A stretch of DNA of 64,000 nt, taken from NCBI GenBank assembly GCA_024734495.1, contig JALMQS010000136.1, forward strand, positions 558,001-622,000, read 5' to 3'. The stretch is from Forficula auricularia (Eukaryota; Arthropoda; Insecta; Dermaptera; Forficulidae). The position numbers were made by a program, and so were the translations under genes. Within the stretch, counting starts at the first letter, position 1, and every line of letters starts with the position of its first letter. The notes under the pieces are model-generated. The model was not told where the DNA came from. It saw only the letters and a list, made by a program, of their open reading frames with translations, and searched no databases. Positions 11,113 through 21,673 of the stretch are shown here, one piece after another.

Positions 11113-11668
11113 GGTAGTTGTATCACCAAATGCATTTTCTTAGGATTTTTGTGAAATTTAGATAGATTATTATTTAAATATTTCTTCATCGATTGGTGGC
11201 AAAACAAAATTTATGAAGAATATAGTTCGGAGATATTAAATTCCAAAGATAGAGTTTTTCAGACTCTTATACATTGCACTATACGGGATATCGAAAAGTT
11301 TACATATATATTAAGAAACTCTTACTTCTTACCATTATAAAAAACTAAACCAACATTAAAATATTACTAATACATTTTTTAAGAAAATTTTAATTCATAG
11401 TTACAACACAGTTTCTGAAATAATAATGAATATATAATGAAAAATGTACACAAAAAACAAGCTGGCAACAAGGCATTTATTTAACCTAAAAAGTGGGTTA
11501 ACTTTAGTACTTTTTTGACGTTGTTTAGCTTCAGCCATTGTCGCAACAGCCTTCAATCGCTTATTAAGAACTTGTTGTTTTATAAATCTTCTTTTATATT
11601 GTACTATATCTGACATTTCTATGATAAAATATATACAAGCTCGCACAGTGTTGCCAGATTTGTCAAAT

Positions 11669-12424
11669 GAGGACGGGATTAAATTGAAAAGTTTTTGTTT
11701 TGCCGAGAGTAGCAGAGTTGTTGATTCACAAAGAGGTTGTCTTCTGCTTGGTGCAAATAAACATACACACATATGGTATTTATCGAGATGATATATCTAT
11801 ATATATATATATTATTTATTTGTTTGAGACTATAGTTTCGAAGACTTGGTCTTCATCATCAGTCTTTTTTAATTATAAATGTATGTTTTTCATGGAGTCA
11901 ATATCGTATGGATATTGAAAATTTGGTGTTCCTTCCTCACTGGTGGTCAGCTTAGAACTCTATGTAAAACAAGGAGAAAGAGAAACATATTGTTATATTT
12001 GAATGTGAACCAAAAGAATGTCTTTATTGGTTTTAAGCTGACCACCACTGAAGAAGGAACACCAAATTTTCAATATCCATACGATATTGACTCCATGAAA
12101 AACAAACATTTATAATTAAAAAAGACTGATGATGAAGACCAAGTCTTCGAAAATAATATAATTTTTTTTCAGCTCTTAGGAACTGATGATGGCATTATTT
12201 AATTAAAGCCGAAACGTTTTCCATAATTGGGAGTTTTTTATTCAACAGAGGCTACCCATTGGCTGAATCCCTCTCCATTACTTAATTATATACATATACA
12301 GCCATCAAAATTGTATCAACTAAATAATATATATACAGATATATCATCTCGATATATATGTGTGTATGTTTATTTGCATCAAGCAGAGGACAACCTCTTT
12401 GTTTCTCTTTGTGAGCACAGGATT
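11669..12424. mobile_element. HHF foldback, largest copy
   Basis: Flanked by GAGGACGGGATT (11669-11680) and GAGCACAGGATT (12413-12424), an imperfect 12-bp duplication; the empty site in the other TTAA element reads GAGCACGGGATT. The left half begins AATTGAAAAGTTTTTG. Both arms carry the GATGATATATC block, then the hammerhead-like region (minus near 11826-11867, plus 12124-12153), then arms with GGAGTCAATATCGTATGG and TTCTTCACTGG-like sequence. The right hammerhead tail is cut off by an HHT insertion (12145-12322). Confidence 0.8.
12143..12325 (+). mobile_element. HHT fragment inserted in HHF
   Basis: Holds the HHT hammerhead-like sequence: GGAA, CTGATGA (12183-12189), T, GGC, 14-nt loop, GCC, GAA, ACGT, T, then TTCC, so stem I GGAA/TTCC pairs 4 bp. 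Downstream come AGAGGCTACCCATTGGCTG and ACAGCCATCAAAATTG, identical in order to 30892-31165. AAATAATATA near both edges is a likely 10-bp target duplication. Confidence 0.75.
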
Positions 12425-12529
12425 GGCTAGTAGTGGTACATAAATAGCAAAAAGTTTTGGGCTTATGAATCCTTATTGTCTGTTCTATAAACTCTAGCAT
12501 TAACTTTTTGCTTCCTTAAAATATAATTT

Positions 12530-13010
12530 TTCATTTACCTACCATTTACCTAAAGTAAAAATTAAAATTAAATAATTCGTTAATTCCAAATAAATAATAA
12601 ATTCAATTTATTTATTTGTTGTCGTTTGAATAACTTAATATCTTGGTTGTTGAGTTGTTTAAGAAAAATAATTTAGGCTTTTTGAATTTAAATCGATTTC
12701 CCCATGTCTTCAGGATGGATTATTATTAATGGTCAAAACATCAAAAATGCAATAGAACAAGTTTATTCCTCCAGTATTAGAAGAGAATCAATAGCTATTT
12801 TAGATTTTAAGCCGATACCTCCAAATCCTTGGCAAAGATAACGGATGCGATAACAACTCAGTTGCTATGTATTGGTTACTTATAAAATTTCCTTTCAAAT
12901 TTAGCATTTTACAGAGATAAGAGCCTATGCAGTAAGTAAGTTTAAATATCTTTATTAAATCAACCAAATAAATAAATTTTTAAAATTTTTTAAAAATATT
13001 TGCTTACTGT
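12530..13010. other. Unrecognised AT-rich DNA
   Basis: No repeat family or convincing frame was seen. A 30-codon frame beginning ATGTCTTCAGGATGG at 12704 is too short to call. Confidence 0.4.
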
Positions 13011-13015
13011 AGAGC

Positions 13016-13052
13016 AGTGTTCTCAAACTCTTTAGGGGATCCGCGAGTCAAT
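13016..13052 (+). mobile_element. hAT-type terminus
   Basis: CAGTGTTCTCAAACTC followed by GGGGATCCGCGAG is the kind of end seen in hAT elements (CAGTGNTNNCAAAC plus a GC-containing subterminal run). No partner end or 8-bp duplication was identified. Confidence 0.45.
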
Positions 13053-13132
13053 GCTAAAATTCGATGTATAATAAAATATTTAATATGGAATATTTATCTT
13101 TTTTGTTTGAATAAATGCAAATTTTTATCTTC

Positions 13133-13606
13133 TACAGGGTGGGGCTTAAAGATCTACCACATTTTGAAGAGGTATTAAAAATGAAAATATTTAACTAGAA
13201 AAAAACTGAATATATGTTTGAAAATTACATAATATATATATATTTTTTTAATGTGTTTTAAACATTATCAGACTAAAAGTGTGTGTGGGGGGGGGGTCAA
13301 AAATGAAAATTCTAGCCCTTTCGACCAAACTTAACCAAATTTTGTATACATATTTTGAGGATCCCCAAAAGGCTATAAATGCAAAAACTAACTAAATTTT
13401 GTGTACATAGCTAGGTCGAAAGGGCTAGAATTTTCATTTTTGACCTCCCCACACCCGTTTTTTGTCTGATATATTCTTTAAAACACATTAAAAAAATATA
13501 TATCTTATATTCTTTTTAAAAATATATTCAGTTTTTTTTTCTAGTTAAATTTTTTCATTTGTTTATACCTCTTCTAAATGGGGTAGAACTATATGCCCCA
13601 CCCTGT
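13133..13606. mobile_element. Foldback MITE with STK core
   Basis: Begins TACAGGGTGGGGC and ends GCCCCACCCTGTA. The arms remain complementary for most of the 474-bp length: CTAGAAAAAAACTGAATATA-type outer block, TTTTTTTAATGTGTTTTAAA, then G runs and the STK block in opposite orientations around a loop near 13385. The TA-flanked ends suggest mariner/Tc1-type mobilisation. A partial copy lies at 43290-43830. Confidence 0.8.
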
Positions 13607-13834
13607 ATAATGAAAATGGAGTCGATGGAAATGGTGATTATTTTTACAGAAATCTTTAATTTTATAGTTCAAATTCAAAATTTAAAATTAGCACTTATTT
13701 TTCGAAAACATTTCTTTAGAGAAACAAAATTATCAGGCGAAATTGTTATGTCTTTTCCAGGAACTACATATAAATCTCAATGTTTTAAGGGAGTTTATAA
13801 ATTTATGTTGGGCTTCATTCATTTCAGTGCTGGG

Positions 13835-13857
13835 CCGCAGGTTGCACAGCCCTGCTG
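13835..13857 (-). mobile_element. hAT-type terminus, lone
   Basis: On the minus strand it reads CAGGGCTGTGCAACCTGCGG, a typical hAT end like those at 14264 and 24862. No partner end is present, so this is a solitary remnant. Confidence 0.5.
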
Positions 13858-14255
13858 TATAGTAAAGTATTTTAAAACATAATATAACTAAAAACTTTAT
13901 ATATCCATTTTTGGACTCCTTAAGGCAGTGTTCCACAAAGTGTGTGCCGCAGCACACTGGTGTACCGTGGTTATTAGTTGGTGTGCCGCGGAAAAATGTT
14001 AAGTTTTTTAAAGATAATACACATAGCTGAGAGTTATGCGAGCAGCCTTATCAACGATTGCTCCAAATTTTGATTGCATGTGCTCATTTAAGCAGGCTCA
14101 CATTTCTCATTAAACATCTTTTCATATTATAAGTAAAACCCGTGAATCTATTATTTATTATTAAAATGGACATGAAACAACTAAATTTTTCATATTATAT
14201 TGATTTTAATAATAAATAAATATTAAATAAACATTGGTTTTTTATTTTGGTATAC

Positions 14256-15321
14256 ATCTAAAACAGGGATGTCCAACCTTTTATCCCTCCTTGGGCCAGA
14301 TTGGAAGAATATGAGCTCACAAAGAGAAAAAAGAGGTTGTCCTCTGCTTGATGCAAATAAACATACACACATGTATATATCTAGATGATATATCTGTATA
14401 TATATTATTTATTTGTTTGAGATTATAATTTCGAAGACTTGGTCTTCATCATCAGTCTTTTTTAATTATAAATGTTTGTTTTTCATGGAGTCAATATCGT
14501 ATGGATATTGAAAATTTGGTGTTCCTTCCTCACTGGTGGTCAGCTTAGAACCAATAAAAAAAATTGATATTGACTCCATGAAAAACAAACATTTATAATT
14601 AAAAAAGACTGATGATGAAGACCAAGTCTTCGAAACTATAGTCTCAAACAAATAAATAATATATATACAGATATATCATCTAGATATATATGTGTGTATG
14701 TTTATTTTCATCAAGCAGAGGACAACCTCTTTGTTTCTCTTTGTGAATCAACAACTCTGCTACTCTCGGCAAAACAAAAATCTTTTCAATTAGAATATGA
14801 GCTGTTTTGGGCTACACATAAAACGCTAATAATAGCTGATGAGCAAAAAAACTTAGAATATGTACTTAATATACTTAAGAAATGAAGCTTTGTTACTTTA
14901 TAAATTTTTTATTATAAAAGTAAGAGACAAATCAGCAACATAAAATTTTAGTGAGAAGTTTGTCATTGTTTTTGGGACATTAATACATCGATATTTGGCT
15001 GAAAGGAATTCTCAGTGAATTCTCAAAAATCTCATCAAATATTTTGGATCTAGCTTCATTCTTTGCGTGCTTCATACTTGAAAATAGATGCTTGAATAAA
15101 TAAAATTATTTAAGAATCACTTTATGAATATCTCATTCCAAAATAACGTGTTAAATTCCTCATATTTACTCATAAATTAATAGCAAGTTAAAAATATTAT
15201 ATTTTTAGTAATAACATGGAATTGTTAGTCGCAATCTCATAAAGTGTGTAAGTTCGCGATTTTTTGTCGGGCCACATTGATAGCCATCTTGGGCAGCGGG
15301 TTGGACAAGCCTGCTCTATTT
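14256..15321. mobile_element. hAT-type element (level 2)
   Basis: Ends CAGGGATGTCCAACC (14264) and GGTTGGACAAGCCTG (15313). Flanks ATCTAAAA and CTCTATTT match at 5 of 8, so the target duplication is decayed. Subterminal GGGCCAGATTGG / CGGGCCACATTG is typical of hAT. It contains the HHF insertion at 14318-14791 and no intact coding region. Confidence 0.65.
14306..14803. mobile_element. HHF foldback with exact 12-bp target duplication (level 3)
   Basis: AGAATATGAGCT occurs at 14306-14317 and 14792-14803. The 474-bp insert is an inverted repeat with opposed hammerhead-like motifs at 14419-14457 (minus) and 14607-14645 (plus). The plus motif is CTGATGA (14609-14615), T, GAAGAC-CAA-GTCTTC (helix II, 6 bp), GAA, ACTATAGT, C. 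The right arm extends to CTCTCGGCAAAACAAAAATC, whereas the left arm starts within the CACAAAGAG block, so one end is truncated. The left motif is mutated (GATTATAATTTC). Confidence 0.85.
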
Positions 15322-15333
15322 CTTGATTTGGTA

Positions 15334-15839
15334 GGTGTACCCAGTGTCGGCGCAACTCACTTTGCCGCCCCGTGCAAAACATTTGTTTGGCGCCCCCCCC
15401 CTCCCATACCTTGCTCCACCCGGCCCGGAAATCAGCATAATAGTACTAGGAAGTAACAAAGATAGGATAAAATAACAATTAGAAACATCAAACATAGCAG
15501 TTATTAGTTTACTGGTGTTATTTACAAATAAAAAATATTTTACAGACAAATTGTGTCAACAGTTCTTGTACACTATTGTAATTTTAAATTTACAGTAGGT
15601 TAAGATACTGTATACATGTAGAAATACCAAATACTGATTCTAAAACATTTCCTCATCACAAAAGTTATTTGGAATTAAAAAACCATTTTTCTTGCTTTAA
15701 CAGCAGCAAAGTCGTTCACTAAATCAGTATAGTTCAATTTTTCACATTTAACCGCTGCGACCCCCGCCCACCTTGCCTTTCTGCCGCCCTGTGCAGCCGC
15801 ACGGGTTGCACCCCCGGTAGCGCCGGCCCTGGGTGTACC
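15334..15839. mobile_element. hAT MITE with perfect 8-bp duplication
   Basis: GGTGTACC at 15334-15341 and 15832-15839 flanks a 490-bp element with ends CAGTGTCGGCGCAACTCAC and GCGCCGGCCCTG (rc CAGGGCCGGCGC). GC-rich subterminal stretches (GCGCCCCCCCCCTCCC; CCGCCCTGTGCAGCCGC) surround an AT-rich middle with no coding potential. This is a non-autonomous hAT in good condition. Confidence 0.85.
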
Positions 15840-16095
15840 TTGATCACAAGAAGTTTGCGGAACACTGCCTTAGGGCATCTAAATAGAATATTAATTTTGG
15901 TTAAAATTAAAAAAAAAAAACATTTTCAAAATATTCAGAAAAATCTAAAAATGTACTGGAATAAAGTAATAATAATATTTGTGAGCCGTTATGTACCAAA
16001 AACTAATCAGCGCTTCATTTTTCATTTTAATCGGTTGAACGGTGTGGAAAAAATCGTCGACGAAACAAAAAATTCATCCATCCATCCCCACGGAC

Positions 16096-16689
16096 TTAAG
16101 GAGGTCCTTTCGCCGCCAATGTTAAATAAAAAATATTAGATTATAATTATAACTTAATTTTTTATAATAGTTTAAGTCTCTATTTATGCTTTGGTGAAGT
16201 TTTAATAACATATTACCGAGCAAATTTTTTAAAATATAAACATTTTCTCAGAGTCTTATGGAAAATTAAGATCTTGACACTTTCTCGTGAATTATACTAC
16301 TATTAGTTGAATAGATAAAGTTAAAAAAAACTAAAAATTAGCTTTTTGAAACTTCCAGGTTTCTTTTTTTGCAATAAAATATATCATTGACCGTCGAAAT
16401 TACTTAGATATTTATTTTAAAAAATCACATGAATGCTATGTTTGGATATAAACATAAACAGAATTAATACAACGCATTGCCAAATTATACAAGACTTATT
16501 ATCAGCTGATTTGAATAAATCAAACTAACTTTTGTATTTAATTATTTTTTTCATAATTGTTTTTATTTCAAACATTTACGGCTTCATAGTATTTATTTTT
16601 TGATTCTATTATTTTTCATTTATATTTTAACTTATTTTATTAAATACTACAATTCTTTTGACTCAATTGAAGCGAAAGGACCTCCTTAA
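16096..16689. mobile_element. TTAA-flanked TIR element
   Basis: TTAAGGAGGTCCTTTCGC at 16096 and its reverse complement GCGAAAGGACCTCCTTAA ending at 16689 form an 18-bp perfect terminal repeat including TTAA. Body about 590 bp, AT-rich, non-coding. A related end (TTAAGGAGGTCC) occurs at 62506. piggyBac-like target use is inferred only from TTAA. Confidence 0.75.
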
Positions 16690-17035
16690 TGAAAAAGTCA
16701 CTCTTTTTTGGCTCTGGTCGGAAACTCATGTAATTTTTGAAAAATCATCAGTTTCTAAAACTCAACCTGAATGAATACTATAATTTGTGACTTTGGTTGA
16801 GATAATTGTTTCCGCAGTCTTTAACTGACGAACCTTTGATGTCCCACTTGGCGCCAGACCGATTCCAATACTTTACCCTTGCTACGCTAGGGGATAAAGT
16901 AAATAAAAGCTTTTAAAAGAAGAGTCATTATTTCTTTAAAGGGGCCAAAATGGGAGGTAGGGCGTTCGAAAAGTATAACTATCAATTCAAGTCCTAGACC
17001 CTTTGATCGATTTATACGAAATTTCTCTTATACAA

Positions 17036-17586
17036 TAGGGTGGTCCTTATTTTGGGTATTTTCGAATTTTTAGGCTGACAAGGGCTCTCATAGGGTTTTT
17101 GCCATTGAACGATCAATTTTTATTCGGGCCAAAGAAATCGTTCAAAAAATTTGAAACTTTGGAGTCTTTATCCTTATAATACTAGCTATGCCTGAGAATC
17201 TTTACAGATTTTTAGCTATTATGATTTTGGAGTTACAGCTAGATAAAATACTGCTATATCTTAGTTTTAGTAAGTTATAGACTCCAAAATTATAATAGTC
17301 AAAAATCTGTAAAAATTCTCAGGCATAGCTACTATTATAAAGAAAAAGTCTACAGAGTTTCAATTTTTTAGAACCATTACTTTGGCCGGAATAAAAAATT
17401 GATCGTTCAATGGCAAAAACCCCATGTTATTTACGAGTAGATTAGAAACTTACATCGCTGGGGGCATAGATTACAATTGAGATAGAGACTTTGAACTAGG
17501 TAAATATTTTGTTTTTATTTATTTCGAACTATATAAGCCCTTGTCAGCGTAAAAATTCGAAAATACCCAAAATAAGGACTACCCTA
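17036..17586. mobile_element. MITE with very long terminal inverted repeats
   Basis: GGGTGGTCCTTATTTTGGG starts at 17038 and CCCAAAATAAGGACTACCC ends at 17584, with TA on both sides. Complementarity continues inward through TTTTCGAATTTTTA, GCCATTGAACGATCAATTTT and CAGATTTTTAGCTATTAT, so most of the 547 bp folds on itself. One arm contains an extra block (ATTTACGAGTAGATTAG...). Its 3' half is repeated at 52808-53145. Confidence 0.8.
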
Positions 17587-17969
17587 ATATACACCCTACA
17601 CGACTTTATGGAAATCTCTATGTGAAAGTGAAGTGACCTAAAGGAGAAAAGGGCCAAAAGTTATTAAAATGATAAAATGTTAAAAAAAAAAAATACTTGA
17701 AAGCTATTCCCCCTATAACAGTGATGGCGGACCTTTTTGAGAAGTGAGTCAAATTTTGCTCAAAATATTTTTATTACTAGCGCACGAGTCACAATGTCAA
17801 CTTTTAAAAGAGGGAGGGGGGGGCGGGGTGATAAAAAGGGCATTAATAATTTGGAAAAACTTGACATTACTCTTTTTATTTTTGGATTTTCTTTTAAAAT
17901 CCTTTAAAAAGGTTTAGTTAACTTGATAAAAGTAATATTTAATCCGTTGCTTATTTTCAGATAGTTTTT

Positions 17970-18918
17970 TAACCGACTTCAAAAAGGAGAAGGTTATAAA
18001 TTCGACTGAATTTTTTTTGTGTCTATGTTACCTGATTTCTTCGCCAATTGTAAACCGATTTTAATGATTTTTTGAATTGGGTTCAGTATAGTTTCCTATT
18101 GGTACCCTATAAATTTCATTGGTATTGGACCTTTTTTATTATGTACCTATGTTCGCGCATAACTTCTTTGTTTATGAACCGATTTTAATGATTCTTTCTG
18201 CGTTTGGATCAATATAGCTCCAATGTAGTCAGGATATCTAACTATTTATTTATTTATTTTATGTATGTTTAGCGAGAACTTTTTGCCACGTGGACCAATT
18301 TCGATGATTCTTTTTTATTGGAAAGCGGGTACCTTAGGAGTGGTCCCATAGTAATTTGGTCAAGTTCTGATGATATGATCAATGGCGAACTAACGTAAAT
18401 CTCCAATTCTTAATAGCAAATAATCGAAATTATGATAAATAAATTTTTTTATAAAAAATCAATCTTAAAACATTCATTTAAAACACGCAAACGTTTCGAG
18501 GGAATTTCTATATTTATGAATTGAATTTTTTATCATTTTCTGATTCATTCGCTCCACGCTTTCTCTTAGGAGATGCATAAAAAATATTAACTTAAATCAC
18601 TATTAATAACATCACTAAAAAGAAATAAGAAAAATAATTTTTATAAAAAAAAAAATCAAACCGACTTCAAAAAAATTAAATACAACAAATAAAATAATAA
18701 TAACTAAAAAATCAAAGTACTAAGTAAGATCCGTCGAGTTCGATTCATAAAATGTATAAGTTTGGCACCGACTTCAAAAAGTGATTTCATGTAAAAATTT
18801 CGTCGTTTAAAGTTGTAACTAAATTAGATAATTATTTTATACCATTTAGTGTATTTATTTTATTTTTGATTTATTATTATTTTATTTGTTGGATTTAATT
18901 TTTTTGAAGTCGGTTTTA
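17970..18918 (+). mobile_element. GAC element copy 3, full length
   Basis: Runs from AACCGACTTCAAAAAGGAG to GAAGTCGGTTTTATTTT with both modules: the long single-copy module (about 17970-18660) and the inner inverted module (about 18661-18918) with AACGACGAAATTT-type arms. It appears to be inserted in the hAT-type element. No coding capacity. Confidence 0.8.
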
Positions 18919-19539
18919 TTTTTTTTTATAATTTAATATTAGGTTCATAATCTGTATTTAATAGTTTAACGCATTTCGTAATCAATTTATTTCCAAGTTT
19001 ATTTCTGTTGGTAGTTTTTACAAAATTGATTGAGGAAATCAATTTGTGGACCCAAACATCGTTAAAAGAGCATTAGCAAGATTCTTCATTGATATAAAAT
19101 TGTTTGGTAAAGAATCCCATAGTTTTAATATAATATTTTCAATTTTTAATGAGGGATTATTATATTATTATCTTAAATACTTTCAAAAATTCAAAGATTT
19201 CAAATTTATTTTTTCACACTATGCTCATTGGAAATTCAGCTAATACAATTTCTAAATCATGGATACCTAGCCACACAAATTTGGTTAATTCCATTGTTAC
19301 GAATCGTCCATTTGGATTTTTTTTTTTAAACGACATTTGATTTTTATACTTTATTTTTTTAATATTTTCGATTCTCTGGTAATAGTCTCAGTAAAAACTG
19401 CAAAAATATGCCATAAAATATACAGTTAAAAATGCTGAAATATGCACCAAAAGATGGCAAAATAAATTTCTTTATGCACTAAAAAATTAAAATTGAAGTC
19501 GAAAAGTCTAAAATCTGATCTTTACAATAATTTACACAC

Positions 19540-19625
19540 ACTTCAACACACACACACATACGAACACTCAATGGCCAAAATGGGCTATAGTTCCCGAAGG
19601 CCATTAAAAAATAAATAAAAAAATA
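19540..19625 (+). repeat. LINE-type 3' tail
   Basis: AATGGGCTATAGTTCCCGAAGGCC followed by ATTAAAAAATAAATAAAA is a gene-less 3' UTR and A-rich tail. A related tail (TTTAGTTCCCGAGGCC, then A run) lies at 62695-62745. Confidence 0.4.
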
Positions 19626-19754
19626 ATTAACAAAGGATCTCAAAAGTAATTAAAATTTGATTGTAATTGTGAATAATTTATGTTTACAAATATTTTTATA
19701 AATTATCTTCACGTTATTATGTCTACGGTCACTTAAAATTGATTTAACACTACA

Positions 19755-20235
19755 CTTCTTTTTTTTTAATGCAATCGAATGCAAGAAGGGGTGCACCAGT
19801 AAAGATGCAGCCCCTATGGATCTCGAAAGACCCTTGCATTACCGAAGAGAAGGAAAGTTGATTAAGTGAGGGGGTGGAGACGTAGGTGTTTATGCACTCG
19901 GGTTTTGAAGGTTTGAAGGTTATAAGTGCTGGGAAAGATGAAGGCTGGGAGAGAGTTCCAGTTCCTTGAAGTCATGGTGATATACGTATTGGCGAATGAA
20001 GTGGTCCGGCACTTTTCTAATTTTACCGCGAAAGAGTGTTGGGAGTCGGCAAAACGCGTGCTACGCACAAAGCATGGGGAGGGGGGTTATTGATTTTATC
20101 TCATCAGACCACCTGCCGTGATAGTATCTATAGAAAAGGGAAAGGGCAGAGATATTTCTTCGATGAGCCAGCGAGTCGAGGGAGTCGGTGAGGGTAGAAT
20201 CATCAATTAGCCTGACACTTCGTATCGTTGAGGCT
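19755..20235 (-). pseudogene. Jockey/CR1-like LINE reverse transcriptase C-terminus
   Basis: The minus strand encodes pieces of the extreme C-terminus of a non-LTR retrotransposon ORF2. A region near 20230-20100 reads like LAHRRNISALSLFYRYY followed by a GR-SDEI stretch, and the frame 20068-19862 continues with NWNSLPAFIFPSTY and LQTFKTRVHKHL before its stop. NSLP followed by LQ-FK-RVH--L is the conserved tail of Jockey/CR1-type elements. Frames shift between the two parts. The 3' UTR and T run (A tail on the minus strand) end at about 19760. It is a 5'-truncated dead copy; 49640-50028 is a second copy. Confidence 0.8.
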
Positions 20236-20699
20236 TATTTGATTTTTCTGGAATTTAAATTAGTGTCCTCCTATTTTATTTAATCTTTTATTTCATTCTT
20301 TTCCGAAAAATTACTTTTAAAAGGTATGTGTGTATGCAATATTCTTCAAATATGCAATTTTACGCAATACTACTTAAATATGCAAAAATATGCAGTATAA
20401 AATTTAACCGACAGTATCCTAGATGCATGATTCGGATAGATAATTGATCTTCTGGGTCGTACGTGGAGGGAAACAAAATATGCAATTGCATAGGAATCCG
20501 GTCTTTACTTATAGAAGATATAAAAATCAATGCGTGGGACATTCCAAAAGCCTTCGTGGATCAGATTCTGACCCGCGGGTCATAGGTTCGCCACTACTGC
20601 ACTAAAAGATTATCATATTTAAAACGCTGATTAAGTATGATTAATCACTAATGGGCCAAAAATTAGGGAGGGGTTCTTTCACAAATAATTATAAATTAT

Positions 20700-20850
20700 T
20701 TTATTATATATGAGGCATTTAAAAACAGAGTGGACTAACCCACAAATCTCATTTTCACTAATAAACTTCCATAATCAAGTAGGTTTTTAAAAAACTAAAT
20801 AGACAAAGTGGTCCAAACTTAATTTTTATAGGTACTTCTAAATTACAACA
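20700..20850. other. Unrecognised AT-rich DNA
   Basis: Short spacer between two hAT-type elements. Nothing was recognised. Confidence 0.4.
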
Positions 20851-21128
20851 CAGTAGGATTTCTCATTTCCCGGCAAATAATAATTCCCGGGAAACAAGAA
20901 TATTTCGAAGATATTCCCAGGTTTCCCGGGAAAACCGGGTCTTAACATTTACTAATCAAAATAAATTTATATGTATGTATGGGCAATTTGTTTGTCTAGA
21001 TGCCATGTGTTTCTATATTTTGTAAATTTTATATCCATGCTTGAATTTGGGATGTAAGGTAATTACCAATTATTTGAGATGTTTAAGAAATGTTAATATT
21101 TGACACCATGTGTACTCACTTTCATTTG

Positions 21129-21175
21129 CAGACTGAAGATGGTTTTGAGTCGACACCGAAACATGTCTCAACATC
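21129..21175 (+). ncRNA. Hammerhead-like motif, ACATGT stem III
   Basis: Reads GA (stem I), CTGAAGA, T, GG, loop, CC, GAA, ACATGT, C, TC. The stem III palindrome ACATGT plus C17 follows the pattern of the other motifs. Helix II is only 2 bp and stem I about 2 bp, so folding would be weak. Downstream ATCTAAAGAAATAATAAATA and (TA)n resemble a Penelope-like or retrozyme-like unit end. Confidence 0.5.
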
Positions 21176-21673
21176 TAAAGAAATAATAAATATATATATA
21201 TATTTTTCCAAAAGAAAAAGGTATAAATTTTTTTTCCTGAACCCAAAACCAGTTCATTGGGCTTCAAGCATCTCGTTATAAGTCTTAATATTGATTGTCA
21301 TTCAAGCATTGAAATTGACAAAATAAATTTATTAATTAAAAAAAAAACAATTTTAATATTCATTTATTTTTTGATTAAAACAAAAACTTAATTACTTATA
21401 GAACAAAAATAGTTATTTATGAGAAGAGTTTTTAAAATCAGTTCTGAGACAAATTAGCACATTAACCGAATTGTCGTTGAGTCGTGTCCTAATTTTTGGT
21501 GATAAAAAGGACAGCAGTCGATAATACTCTTTCACTTTATGCAAAGGAGAGCATTTAAGAGCATTTTCAAATTTTTTGTTAATTTTCCACTGGGTTCAAA
21601 TAAATTAAATTCTTTTACTAGATGAAGGAGGTATCAGCCAAAGATGGAATCACTGGGTTCAATAAAACACCTT

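Larger units (their letters stand above)
11109..12529 (+). mobile_element. TTAA-flanked element, copy 1, split by HHF
   Basis: Starts TTAAGGTAGTTGTATCACC and ends CTTCCTTAA. It aligns along its length with the element at 59477-60193, including TTCATCGATTGGTGGCAAAAC, TTTTTCAGACTCTTA, TACGGGATATC and AAATAGCAAAAAGTTTT. The second copy lacks the 732-bp HHF insert found here. TTAA flanks suggest a piggyBac-like target preference, but the ends are not classic piggyBac ends. The longest frames here are not transposase-like. Confidence 0.7.
13918..15875. mobile_element. hAT-type element, outer (level 1)
   Basis: Ends CAGTGTTCCACAAAG (13926) and CTTTGTGGAA-like TTTGCGGAACACTG (ending 15867), with 8-bp flanks CCTTAAGG and CCTTAGGG (7 of 8 match), as expected for hAT. 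It carries no recognisable transposase. A second hAT-type element and a hAT MITE are inside it. Confidence 0.7.
17711..20607. mobile_element. hAT-type element holding GAC and LINE insertions
   Basis: Ends CAGTGATGGCGGACC (17719) and GGTTCGCCACTACTG (20599), flanks CCCTATAA and CACTAAAA (6 of 8). Subterminal AAGTGAGTC and CCGCGGGTCATAG fit hAT ends. The 2.9-kb interior contains a GAC element, a Jockey-like LINE tail and weak, unassignable frames around 19046-19340. It may be a decayed autonomous hAT, but no BED finger or DDE block could be recognised. Confidence 0.55.

Noticed and set aside
11401..11772. 123-codon minus-strand frame
   Set aside because: Runs across the junction between a TTAA element and an HHF insertion, so it mixes two unrelated repeats. 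The TTAA copy at 59477 does not keep it open.
13559..13957. Frames of 107 (plus) and 74 (minus) codons
   Set aside because: They overlap each other and cross a MITE terminus and a hAT terminus. No domain visible.
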